Below, piece by piece: positions 1-7,297 of a DNA stretch of 18,441 nucleotides. Origin of the DNA: CAYTNY01 sp964439215 (GTDB lineage Bacteria > Oederibacteriota > PGYV01 > CAYTNY01); NCBI GenBank assembly GCA_964439215.1, contig CAYTNY010000047.1, positions 1-18,441 of the forward strand. The letters are read 5' to 3'. Under the pieces are notes generated by a model. The model saw only the letters and a list, made by a program, of their open reading frames with translations, had not been told where the DNA came from and ran no database searches. Numbering within the stretch: the stretch's first letter is position 1; every line of letters starts with the position of its first letter. A program made the position numbers and the translations under genes.

Positions 1-2302
1 ACAGTTCCAGCAGATGCTTCTCCACCGCGGGCTGATTGCGGTTGAGCTCCAGGGAGCGGTTGAAGTATTGGGCGGATTTTTCTTTGTTGCCGAGTTTTTT
101 GTATATAAGGCCCAGATTATTAAGCGTCATTATATTTACGGGGTCGGATTCCAAAACTTTTTCGAAATATTTTATGGCTCTGTCATAATCTTCTGCAAGG
201 GAATATGCGAGGCCCAGATAAAAAACAGAACGTTTTGTATCGGGATTGTTTTTTATATCAGCTTCAAAATACGGTATGGCTTCGGAGATCTTTTTTTCTT
301 TAAGGAGTTCAAGGCCTTTGTTGTAGTCTGCGTTCCGTGTTTCAGCCGCCGCTTTTTTCATCTGCATCTGCGTGTTTTGCTGAAGTGCGGTGCTTTTGTA
401 ATGGCGCGCCTGTGAGTGAGAAGGGTTGATATCCAGTATGAGGTCGTAGTATTCTGCCGCCTCCATAAAACGCCCCTGCCGCGCTTTAAAACTCCCCATA
501 TTGAATAAAAGCTCAATATTTTCCGGTTGAACCTTTAATGCCCGGGCAATAAGTTCTTCGGCTTTTTTGAAATCACCTGTATCAGCGTATATTATCGCGG
601 CATTGCCCAGCACCGGCACGGAATCAAAGCCGGTTTTAACAGATTCGTCAAGCAGGTAGGCAAACAGTTCGGTTCTGCCGCTCAGGCGGTAATGTTCAGC
701 CATCCTGTAAAGATAAGTGCCTGCAATCTCTCTTTCCTCAAATGTGCTGTGGAAGCCGGTATTTCTGACTATACCGTTTAAAGAAAAAGTCCTGATTATT
801 TCCGGGTTGTGCGGAGCAGGGTCTTCATTGGCCCTGTATGTTATGCCGTACAGGGTTTCGTATATGACGGGTGTTCCTATTTTTGTGGTAAGAAAAACAG
901 GAGACATGTCTTTTGTAAATGAATGCAGAATATTTGTAACCATTTTTGAGGAGCCGGACATAAGCATAAGCTCTCTCATATCCCTGTATATTGTCAGTGC
1001 GGAGTCAAAGATGGTAACATCTCTGCGTTTTCCTTCCACAAACTGATAATAAGCGATTGTAAAGATCTGATTGTCGCCGTTTGTAAAAAGATACGAATTC
1101 TCCGGCAGGGCTCCGACAAGGTCCTTGGGATAGTTATGCGCGATAAAATTTTCACTTCTGTCATTTTGTATGTAATTCTGATGGGCTGCCGCGAAAATAA
1201 TAACAGCGGAAACAGCCGCGGTTATTAAAGCTGACATTTTGCCGTCCGTGAGTACGCTTTTTATGTACCTGAAAAATACCGCAATAAAGAATATGCCCGC
1301 TATGTACGAAGGAATATAATACCTGAAAGAAAGCTTTAAATCCGTATATTCTCCGTAAAACGCGAGCAATAGTATATTTGAAGCGAAAATGACAAGAAAT
1401 AAAAAAGAATAACGGTATTTTTTTATGATACCCGCGGCCATACCCGCGGCCATTATAATAAAACCCGCTGCCGAAAATTCCCTTAACAGCGCTTTCAGCG
1501 TAAAGGAGAAAAAAGCGATAAAGCCTTCCGGCCCGCGCGAGAACATTTTATGGGAATAATTCTGCTGAGTGATGTATTCCAGAAAATCAGATATTCTGTA
1601 TATGGGATGCCACTGCAGCAGGGATTCCTGCGCAAGGCCGCGGATATATAAATAAGCGTAAATGCTCAGCCCGGCCGAAAAGAAAAATAAGAGCATCCAA
1701 AATTTACGGAATATAATCTGTTTTTTTCCGGGGAAAAGATATATCCATAAAATTCCCGCAAAGACGGCAAAACTTAAATGAAGTCCGGCGCCGAGTCCCG
1801 TTAAAAAAGCCAGAAGATAAAATGATTTTTTGTCCGCTTTTATCCGGTCTATATAGAGAAACAGATAAAGTGCGGCGGCGCAGAAAAGGGCATTAAGCGT
1901 ATAAATTCTCGCGATTACTGCCTGCGACCAGAGTGTGTGGGAGAAAATAAAAATAAGAGGCAGTGCGGCTAAGATGGTTTTCTGAAATATACGGCTGTCT
2001 TCGTTTTTTAAAAGAATACGCAGACAGTAAAAAAGCACCACAGGGATAAGGGCCGCAAAAAACGCGGACATTATGTTTATTTTAAACGCAAAAGAACCGA
2101 ATCCCGCAAGTGAAAATATTTTGCCGAGCAGGATATATAAAGGAAAACCCGTCGGATGAGGCTGGCCCAGGGTGTATATCATCGCAAGCAGCTCGCCGGA
2201 GTCGCCGAAATAAAGTCCGGGGCTCAGTGTTTTTAGATAAAGCAGAAATGCCGCGAGAAAAAGAAAGGGCGGGTAAAACGCAGAAAATTTATTTTTTATC
2301 AT
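1..2302 (-). CDS. GT117/DUF2723-like integral membrane protein with C-terminal TPRs (partial, 3' end outside window)
   Basis: This reading frame is open from an ATG at 2302 to the left edge, giving 767 codons without a stop, so the C-terminus is missing. Near the N-terminus, after a first hydrophobic segment (about residues 11-24), it carries GLYFGDSGELL (Asp34, Glu37) and then LGQPHPTGFPLY (His49-Pro50). This is the acidic loop and HP signature of the DUF2723/GT117 group of GT-C-fold proteins, which are related to protein O-mannosyltransferases. Many hydrophobic segments follow, to about residue 390, then a soluble domain. From about residue 565 to the edge there are several TPR units (for example ENIELLFNMGSFKARQG and VNIMTLNNLGLIYKKLG). 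By family it would act in the inner membrane, probably transferring sugar from a lipid carrier; donor and acceptor are unknown. The start overlaps the end of the upstream phosphoesterase gene by 14 bp and has no good Shine-Dalgarno, which suggests translational coupling. The family assignment is fairly sure and the activity is inferred. Confidence 0.8.
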   Translation of the reverse strand, partial: MIKNKFSAFYPPFLFLAAFLLYLKTLSPGLYFGDSGELLAMIYTLGQPHPTGFPLYILLGKIFSLAGFGSFAFKINIMSAFFAALIPVVLFYCLRILLKNEDSRIFQKTILAALPLIFIFSHTLWSQAVIARIYTLNALFCAAALYLFLYIDRIKADKKSFYLLAFLTGLGAGLHLSFAVFAGILWIYLFPGKKQIIFRKFWMLLFFFSAGLSIYAYLYIRGLAQESLLQWHPIYRISDFLEYITQQNYSHKMFSRGPEGFIAFFSFTLKALLREFSAAGFIIMAAGMAAGIIKKYRYSFLFLVIFASNILLLAFYGEYTDLKLSFRYYIPSYIAGIFFIAVFFRYIKSVLTDGKMSALITAAVSAVIIFAAAHQNYIQNDRSENFIAHNYPKDLVGALPENSYLFTNGDNQIFTIAYYQFVEGKRRDVTIFDSALTIYRDMRELMLMSGSSKMVTNILHSFTKDMSPVFLTTKIGTPVIYETLYGITYRANEDPAPHNPEIIRTFSLNGIVRNTGFHSTFEEREIAGTYLYRMAEHYRLSGRTELFAYLLDESVKTGFDSVPVLGNAAIIYADTGDFKKAEELIARALKVQPENIELLFNMGSFKARQGRFMEAAEYYDLILDINPSHSQARHYKSTALQQNTQMQMKKAAAETRNADYNKGLELLKEKKISEAIPYFEADIKNNPDTKRSVFYLGLAYSLAEDYDRAIKYFEKVLESDPVNIMTLNNLGLIYKKLGNKEKSAQYFNRSLELNRNQPAVEKHLLEL

Positions 2303-3092
2303 AAATGATGTTCAGCCTTTCTACCGCGGTTGTTTTTCCGCCGTCTTCATCTATGGAATATATAACCGCGTTAAAATGAACCTGTTCTTTGGCGGTTTCA
2401 AATTTCTCCGAGTGCCCCGTTAAAAAACGCTTTATAACCATTTCTTTTTTTACGCCTATAACAGAATTAAAAGGGCCGGTCATGCCGGCATCCGTTATAT
2501 AACCCGTGCCTTTTTCGAGTATTTTTTCATCGGCGGTCTGTACATGCGTATGTGTGCCGGCAAAGGCGGATATTCTTCCGTCTAGATAATGAGCAAGCGC
2601 GTATTTTTCCGAGGTTGCTTCCGCGTGGAAATCCACAAAAATTATTTTTGTGCGGCCGCTTAATTCTTCAAGAGCCCTGTCAGCGGTGCGGAAAGGGTCG
2701 TCAACAAGGGGATCCATGAATATTCTGCCCGACAGATTTATGACCCCGATGCTTATTGTCCGGGATCCGTTTTCGATTTCATAGACGCCTATGCCTGAGC
2801 CGGTATTTCCCGGAGGCAGATTGTGGGGCCTTAACAGACGGGGTTCTATGGCAAGAAAAGGAAAAATTTCTCGTTTGTCTCTTATATGGTTTCCGGTTGT
2901 AACGGCGTCAATTCCGTAAGCGTCAAGCTTTCTGAACATGTCAGGGGTTATGCCGAAGCCTCCCGCTGTATTTTCCCCGTTTGCCACAGTAAAGTTTATC
3001 TCTTTTTCTTTTATAAGCCCGGGAAGAAGAGCCGCGGCGGCTTCTCTTCCCGGCCGGCCTATAATATCTCCTATAAATAAAAGTTTAATCAT
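2289..3092 (-). CDS. ymdB: YmdB-family (TIGR00282) metallophosphoesterase, probable 2',3'-cyclic nucleotide phosphodiesterase
   Basis: The 267-residue length is normal for the family. Expected metal ligands are all visible: Asp9 (FIGDIIGRPG), Glu40-Asn41 (ANGEN), Asn68-His69 (TTGNH), His156 (VDFHAEATSEK), and His181/His183 (GTHTHVQTAD). Characterised YmdB proteins bind a di-metal centre, hydrolyse 2',3'-cyclic nucleotides and, in Bacillus, influence biofilm and motility decisions. The gene lies directly downstream of rny, 67 bp after its stop, which is the usual rny-ymdB arrangement. The start is the ATG at 3092, preceded by an AAGAAGG ribosome site. One oddity is GNHIRDK where most members I know have Trp in place of Arg71; this is next to, not in, the metal site. 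The gene is predicted to be cytosolic. Family identity is very secure; the in vivo substrate is not established. Confidence 0.92.
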   Translation of the reverse strand: MIKLLFIGDIIGRPGREAAAALLPGLIKEKEINFTVANGENTAGGFGITPDMFRKLDAYGIDAVTTGNHIRDKREIFPFLAIEPRLLRPHNLPPGNTGSGIGVYEIENGSRTISIGVINLSGRIFMDPLVDDPFRTADRALEELSGRTKIIFVDFHAEATSEKYALAHYLDGRISAFAGTHTHVQTADEKILEKGTGYITDAGMTGPFNSVIGVKKEMVIKRFLTGHSEKFETAKEQVHFNAVIYSIDEDGGKTTAVERLNIIYDKK

Positions 3093-3159
3093 AAAAAAAC
3101 CTTCTTTGTTCCGTGAATATAAAGAAAAGCGGGTTCAGACAGCGCGTATAACAGAAACT

Positions 3160-4716
3160 CTATTTTGCGTATTCTACCGCCCGCACTTCTCTTATAACAG
3201 TAACTCTTATCTGTCCCGGATATTCAAGCTCTTCTTCTATTTTTTTCGCTATTTCTTTTGAAAGGGAATAAGCCTTCATATCATCCACTGCATCCTGCTC
3301 CACCATGATTCTTATTTCTCTTCCTGCCTGTATAGCGAATGTTTTATGGATGCCTTCAAACTGCGAGGCTATTTTTTCAAGATTTTCAAGTCTTTTTATG
3401 TAGTTTTCAAGAGTTTCGCGTCTTGCTCCCGGCCTTGCCGCGGATATGCCGTCGGCTGCCTGAACCAGAACCGCCTCAATGCTGTGCGGCTCCACATCGT
3501 TGTGGTGGGCAGCGATGGCGTGCAGAATCTTTTCGGATTCGCCGTATTTCTTGGCGGCTTCAACGCCCAGGTCAACGTGGGACCCCTGTACTTCGTGGTC
3601 AATGGCTTTTCCGATATCATGCAGCAGTGCGGCTCTTTTTGACAGAGTAGGATCAATTCCAAGTTCGCACGCAAGTATGGAAGTGATGAATGACATCTCA
3701 ACAGAATGTTTAAGCACGTTCTGTCCGTAGCTTGTTCTGTAATGCAGTTTGCCCAGCAGTTTCATCAGCTCGGGATGGATATTGGGAATGCCGGCATCCA
3801 TGGCTGTCTGTTCGCCGATATCTTTGATTTTCTGATCCATTTCTTTTTTTGTTTTTTCAACAACTTCTTCTATTCTTCCGGGGTGTATTCTGCCGTCTGA
3901 AATGAGTTTTTCCAGCGCGAGCCTGGCGGTTTCCCGTCTTACAGGATCAAAGGCAGATATCGTAACCGCTTCGGGAGTATCATCTATTATAAAGTCAACT
4001 CCTGTAAGGGTTTCCAGGGTCTTGATATTGCGGCCTTCGCGCCCGATTATTCTGCCTTTCATTTCTTCATTCGGCAGGGGCACTACGGAAACTGAAATGT
4101 CTGATGTGTGATCCGCGGCTATGCGCTGTATGGCGATAGATACAATATCTCTTGCTTTTTTTTCAGCGGTTTCTTTTGCTTCCTCTTCCAGTTTCTTTAT
4201 CTGCAGAAGCGAAGCGTGTTTGGCCTCATCCAGCATTGAGTTTATAAGCTCATTTTTAGCGGATTCCGCCGAGAGGCCCGAGATGTTTTCCAGTTTCTTT
4301 TTCTGTCCTTCTATTACGGTCTGCAGTTCTTCCTGCTGTTTTTTCAGTTTTGAATCAAGTTCCGAAAGCTCCTGGTTCTTTATGCTTAGATCTTTATCTT
4401 TTCTTTCAATGGTTTCGAGTTTTTTATCCATTGTTTCTTCGCGGCTGCGGACCCGTTTTTCGAGGTTTGAGAGCTCCTGTCTTGTTTCTTTGGTTTTTGC
4501 GTCAAATTCAGCCTGGGCCTTCAGTATCCGGTCCTTTGCTTCCAGGGCCGCTTCTTTTTTGATGGAATCCGCGTCTTTTTTTGCGGCTTCTATTATCTGC
4601 TGGGCAAATACTTTGGCGCCGGAAATGTGCTGTTCAGCGATAAGCTTTCTCAGTACAAAGCCTCCGGTTATACCAAGGGCAAGCGCGATTATTGCTGAAA
4701 CTAAGGTTGTTACCAT
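3160..4716 (-). CDS. rny: Ribonuclease Y
   Basis: This is a 518-residue endoribonuclease that starts mRNA decay in bacteria using RNase Y. Domain order is canonical: an N-terminal membrane anchor (about residues 2-24, VTTLVSAIIALALGITGG), a long Lys/Glu-rich coiled coil (about 25-200), a KH domain with the GRIIGREGRNIK loop, and an HD domain containing AALLHDIGKAIDHE (the HD metal pair) with AAHHNDVEPHS further on. The C-terminus matches the family (IRVTVIREVRAVEYAK). The ATG at 4716 has an AGGAGG site (4724-4730 region) 7 bp upstream, so the start is well supported. It is followed by ymdB in the same direction and preceded by the probable 6S RNA gene. It should sit on the inner face of the cytoplasmic membrane. 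I saw no convincing promoter just upstream, so transcription could come from the 6S promoter region or from a site I cannot recognise. Confidence 0.97.
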   Translation of the reverse strand: MVTTLVSAIIALALGITGGFVLRKLIAEQHISGAKVFAQQIIEAAKKDADSIKKEAALEAKDRILKAQAEFDAKTKETRQELSNLEKRVRSREETMDKKLETIERKDKDLSIKNQELSELDSKLKKQQEELQTVIEGQKKKLENISGLSAESAKNELINSMLDEAKHASLLQIKKLEEEAKETAEKKARDIVSIAIQRIAADHTSDISVSVVPLPNEEMKGRIIGREGRNIKTLETLTGVDFIIDDTPEAVTISAFDPVRRETARLALEKLISDGRIHPGRIEEVVEKTKKEMDQKIKDIGEQTAMDAGIPNIHPELMKLLGKLHYRTSYGQNVLKHSVEMSFITSILACELGIDPTLSKRAALLHDIGKAIDHEVQGSHVDLGVEAAKKYGESEKILHAIAAHHNDVEPHSIEAVLVQAADGISAARPGARRETLENYIKRLENLEKIASQFEGIHKTFAIQAGREIRIMVEQDAVDDMKAYSLSKEIAKKIEEELEYPGQIRVTVIREVRAVEYAK

Positions 4717-4944
4717 AAAATCACCCTCCTGTGTAGTGTTTTAACGACACAGACGGACGCAGGCAAATGGAAAAGGCATAAAGAGAATAAGACAATAAAA
4801 TAATCAGGGACGCAGCGAATCCGGACAGTTTTTTGTATATAAAAAAACCGGGAAATACTGCCTGTTAACAGGTAATCTCTTTTTTATATCCTGTATGCTG
4901 ATATATTTTATTAACATTTTTCTTTTTTCTCCATTTGTAAGTCT

Positions 4945-5130
4945 GTCCGAATAATTCCCGCAGGTGCCGTGAGAAGCAGCATTTTGGGCCCTGTAATCAG
5001 GTGGGTGCCTTGTTTAATGCTTAAGGCTTCCTCCGGAAAGGCGTGCACACGGCACAAAACTCCGGCTCCCTAATAATAGAGTGTTGGACCAAAATAATTG
5101 CCCCTACACGTGCATCGCAGGATTATTTAA
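4945..5130 (-). ncRNA. ssrS: 6S RNA (SsrS), probable
   Basis: On the minus strand about 185 nt fold in the 6S layout. A closing stem forms between the 5' part (AATAATCCTGCG then TGC and CGTG, 5127 down to about 5106) and the 3' part (CACG, GCA, TGCGGG, ATTATT, about 4971 down to 4950), with single-base bulges and roughly 19 pairs in all. The 3' half contains GGAAGCCTTAA followed by CACCCACCTG, closely resembling the GAAGCCUUAA and CACC(C)ACCU elements of proteobacterial 6S RNAs. A small hairpin CCTG-ATTA-CAGG (about 4992-5003) sits where the E. coli RNA also has one. Stem GTGCC/GGCAC can form the base of the terminal arm. The length equals that of known 6S RNAs. 6S RNA mimics an open promoter and sequesters the housekeeping RNA polymerase. 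Ends are approximate. The main alternative, SRP RNA, lacks its tetraloop and symmetric-loop motif here. Confidence 0.77.
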
Positions 5131-5168
5131 TCTGTATCGTATTTAAAAAGCATAATTTCTGTAATATG

Positions 5169-5197
5169 ATACTATCAAAAAAAAACATGCGCGTCAA
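5169..5197 (-). promoter_or_regulatory. Probable sigma70-type promoter for the 6S RNA gene
   Basis: Reading the minus strand, TTGACG (5197-5192) is followed by a 17-bp spacer rich in T and then TAGTAT (5174-5169). Initiation would fall near 5162, about 32 nt before the closing stem of the 6S RNA, implying 5' trimming or a longer precursor. A second, weaker pair in the same stretch is TTGATA (5178-5173), 18 bp, TATGCT (5154-5149). Which one is used cannot be told from sequence. Confidence 0.5.
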
Positions 5198-5325
5198 CAG
5201 TAAAAAAAAGCGGGTGATACAGATAAAAGGAATAAAATCCGGCAAAAACGGTTTTGCGGCTTTGAAACAGGCAAATCCGGGGGCGTTTGTTTTTTTTTAA
5301 TAAAAGTATAAAAAAAAATAAAATT

Positions 5326-5336
5326 TATGATATACT
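5326..5336 (+). promoter_or_regulatory. Possible -10 region for the hslV operon
   Basis: TATGAT (5326-5331) and TATACT (5331-5336) are overlapping -10-like hexamers in a very AT-rich leader, 36-46 bp before the hslV start. No good -35 hexamer lies 16-18 bp upstream of either, so the call is weak. Confidence 0.3.
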
Positions 5337-5371
5337 TAATACTTATTATTTAAAAAAACAAGGAGGTTTTT

Positions 5372-5902
5372 ATGCTCCGGGGCACAACGATATTATGCGT
5401 TAAAAAACAGGGAAAAACAGTAATAGGCGGAGACGGACAGATAACTTTCGGGAATACCATAATGAAAAAAACCGCAAAAAAGGTAAGGATCATTGAAGGG
5501 AAAAACAAAATACTGGCGGGATTTGCGGGGTCGGTTGCGGATGCTTTTACACTTTTTGAACGGTTTGAGGGAAAGCTCAAAGAGCATAACTGGCAGCTGC
5601 AAAGAGCGGCTGTGGAGCTTGCCAAAGACTGGCGCACCGATAAAGTGTTAAGAAAACTTGAAGCTCTTATGATAGTCGCGGACAAGGAAAAACAATACAT
5701 ACTCTCCGGCAGCGGAGAAGTAATAGAACCGGAGGACGGGATCGCGGCCATAGGCTCGGGGGGCCCGTATGTACTTGCCGCAGCAAGAGCGATGGCGGCT
5801 TTCGGCGATAGCGGCGCGAAAACAATCGTAAGCGAATCTCTGAAAATCGCATCGGAAATATGCATATATACAAACGATAATATAACAATTGAGGAGTTGT
5901 GA
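5372..5902 (+). CDS. hslV: HslV (ClpQ) peptidase subunit of the HslUV protease
   Basis: This 176-residue protein is the proteolytic chamber subunit. The N-terminus MLRG-TTILCV fits removal of four residues to expose catalytic Thr5 (Thr1 of the mature enzyme). Family motifs follow: GGDGQITFGNTIM, GFAGSVADAFTLFERFE, AAVELAKDWRTDKVLRKLEA, AIGSGGPY and ICIYTNDNITIEEL. HslV is a proteasome-like N-terminal nucleophile hydrolase; two hexameric rings are capped by the HslU ATPase in the cytosol. The ATG at 5372 has a perfect AGGAGG (5361-5366) 5 bp upstream. It is the first gene of the rightward operon and its stop lies 5 bp before the preferred hslU start. Confidence 0.97.
   Translation: MLRGTTILCVKKQGKTVIGGDGQITFGNTIMKKTAKKVRIIEGKNKILAGFAGSVADAFTLFERFEGKLKEHNWQLQRAAVELAKDWRTDKVLRKLEALMIVADKEKQYILSGSGEVIEPEDGIAAIGSGGPYVLAAARAMAAFGDSGAKTIVSESLKIASEICIYTNDNITIEEL
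5891..5896 (+). promoter_or_regulatory. Shine-Dalgarno deciding the hslU start
   Basis: GAGGAG within the last codons of hslV lies only 2 bp before an in-frame GTG at 5899 and 11 bp before the ATG at 5908. The GTG is too close to be served by this site, so the ATG, giving MKELTPKQ like other HslU proteins, is preferred. Confidence 0.55.
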
Positions 5903-5907
5903 TAAAA

Positions 5908-7275
5908 ATGAAGGAATTAACGCCAAAGCAGGTAGTGAGCAGCCTTGATAAGTATATTGTGGGACAGAATGAAGCGAAAAAGGCGGTTGCGGTGGCTCTG
6001 CGCAACAGAATAAGACGACAGGCGCTTTCAAAAGAGCTGCAGGAGGAAATAACTCCGAAGAATATCCTTATGATAGGGCCCACCGGCGTCGGCAAAACAG
6101 AAATCGCAAGAAGGATCGCAAAACTTGTAAAAGCGCCGTTTCTGAAAGTGGAAGCGTCCAAGTTCACGGAAGTGGGCTATGTCGGCCGGGATGTTGAGTC
6201 CATGGTAAGGGATGTTGTCCAGATGAGCGTGAATATGGTCAGAGAGGACCATATGGCAATGGTGAAAATAAAAGCGGAGAAGACGGTTGACGACAGGCTG
6301 CTGGATCTTCTTCTGCCTCCGCTGCGAAAACCGAAAATGACAGGAGTTCCGGAAGAGGATGCCGAAAATGAAAAAAAAGAGGAAGAACGCTTCAAAGAAA
6401 CAAGAGAAAAACTCAGGAAACAGCTTGTAAGCGGCAAGCTTGAGGAGAAATTTGTTGAAGTCAGCATAAAAAGCAAAAGCAGCCCTATGATGGAGATTTT
6501 TTCCGGGCCGGGCATAGAAGAAGTGGGAATAAATATGCAGGAAATGATGGAAGGCATGGGCGGCGGAAGGTCAAAAAAGAAAAAGGTTACTGTCCGCGAG
6601 GCCCGCGGAATAATTCTTGAAGAAGAAATGCAGAAACTGATAGATATGGATAAAGTCAAGCAGGAAGCCGTGGAAAAAGTGGAAAACAGCGCGATTATTT
6701 TTATTGATGAAATAGACAAGGTTGCGTCAACGGAAAGCAAAGGATCCGGCGCGGATGTATCGCGCGAAGGCGTGCAGAGGGATATTCTGCCTATAGTTGA
6801 AGGGACCACCGTGATCACAAAACACGGGCCGGTAAAAACAGACCATATATTATTTGTTGCCGCGGGCGCGTTCCATGTGTCAAAGCCGTCGGATCTTATA
6901 CCGGAGCTTCAGGGGAGATTTCCAATAAGAGTGGAACTTGAGAGCCTTACTGAGGAAGACTTTATTCAGATACTTAAAGAACCGGAAAATTCGCTGATAA
7001 AACAATATACGCAGCTTTTAAAGACAGATGAAGTTGCTCTGGAATTTGATGAAGGGTCAATAGAAACAATTGCCAAGTTTGCTTTTGAAGTCAATGAAAC
7101 AACGGAAAATATAGGCGCCAGAAGGCTGCATACAATAATTGAAAAAGTTCTTGAAGAAATACTTTTTGACGCTCCTTACGGAAAAAAAGAAAAGAAATCC
7201 ATAACAAAAGAATTCGTGGAAACAAAGATCAATGAACTTGTAAAGGACAGGGATCTGAGCAGATACATACTGTAG
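5908..7275 (+). CDS. hslU: HslU (ClpY) ATPase subunit of the HslUV protease
   Basis: This is the AAA+ unfoldase that recognises substrates and feeds them to HslV. From the ATG at 5908 the protein has 455 residues. It shows the N-terminal TPKQVVSSLDKYIVGQ, Walker A GPTGVGKT (57-64), the pore-region segment EVGYVGRDVESM, a Lys/Glu-rich intermediate (I) domain (about 110-225), Walker B IIFIDEID (Asp267-Glu268), LQGRFPIRVEL (arginine-finger region) and ENIGARRLHTIIEKVLEE (sensor 2). The C-terminal tail LSRYIL is the element that docks into pockets of HslV. An alternative GTG start at 5899 would add three residues and overlap the hslV stop. hslVU are clearly co-transcribed. The stop is only 22 bp before argB. 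Confidence 0.97.
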   Translation: MKELTPKQVVSSLDKYIVGQNEAKKAVAVALRNRIRRQALSKELQEEITPKNILMIGPTGVGKTEIARRIAKLVKAPFLKVEASKFTEVGYVGRDVESMVRDVVQMSVNMVREDHMAMVKIKAEKTVDDRLLDLLLPPLRKPKMTGVPEEDAENEKKEEERFKETREKLRKQLVSGKLEEKFVEVSIKSKSSPMMEIFSGPGIEEVGINMQEMMEGMGGGRSKKKKVTVREARGIILEEEMQKLIDMDKVKQEAVEKVENSAIIFIDEIDKVASTESKGSGADVSREGVQRDILPIVEGTTVITKHGPVKTDHILFVAAGAFHVSKPSDLIPELQGRFPIRVELESLTEEDFIQILKEPENSLIKQYTQLLKTDEVALEFDEGSIETIAKFAFEVNETTENIGARRLHTIIEKVLEEILFDAPYGKKEKKSITKEFVETKINELVKDRDLSRYIL

Positions 7276-7297
7276 GAAAAAATGAAAGGAATCAGCA

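Larger units (their letters stand above)
4717..5371. other. Divergent intergenic region between rny and hslV
   Basis: This 655-bp non-coding gap separates the leftward rny operon from the rightward hslV operon. Its middle (about 4945-5130) holds the probable 6S RNA, with a promoter at 5169-5197. The part next to rny (4717-4944) is AT-rich. It contains a perfect 12-bp palindrome CCTGTTAACAGG (4861-4872) and an A/T hairpin flanked by CCGG (about 4821-4852). The part next to hslV (5200-5371) has a small hairpin (GCAAAA/TTTTGC at 5242-5257), a T-run at 5290-5298 and a very AT-rich leader. No convincing protein gene is present on either strand. Confidence 0.8.

Noticed and set aside
4121..4744. 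207-codon plus-strand ORF, Ser/Phe-rich
   Set aside because: It is the shadow of the coiled-coil part of rny; its composition is the antisense of Lys/Glu-rich codons.
4861..4872. Palindrome CCTGTTAACAGG as a terminator or operator for rny
   Set aside because: The stem has only 6 bp each side with no loop, no T-run follows directly on either strand, and no regulator is known; left as an unassigned palindrome.
4945..5130. SRP (4.5S) RNA as an alternative to 6S
   Set aside because: TCCGGAGGAAGC resembles part of the SRP apical motif, but the GGTCAGG...GCAGCCAAGG symmetric-loop context is missing, and the long closing stem and length fit 6S.
5242..5298. Hairpin GCAAAA/TTTTGC plus T-run as an intrinsic terminator on the plus strand
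   Set aside because: The stem is short and AT-rich, is 30 bp away from the T-run, and there is no plus-strand gene upstream to terminate.
5043..5300. 85-codon plus-strand ORF in the rny-hslV gap
   Set aside because: It lies antisense to the 6S candidate, has no ribosome site, an odd composition and no recognisable domain.
7276..7297. ARG-box operator before argB
   Set aside because: The 22-bp gap shows no palindrome of the expected kind.
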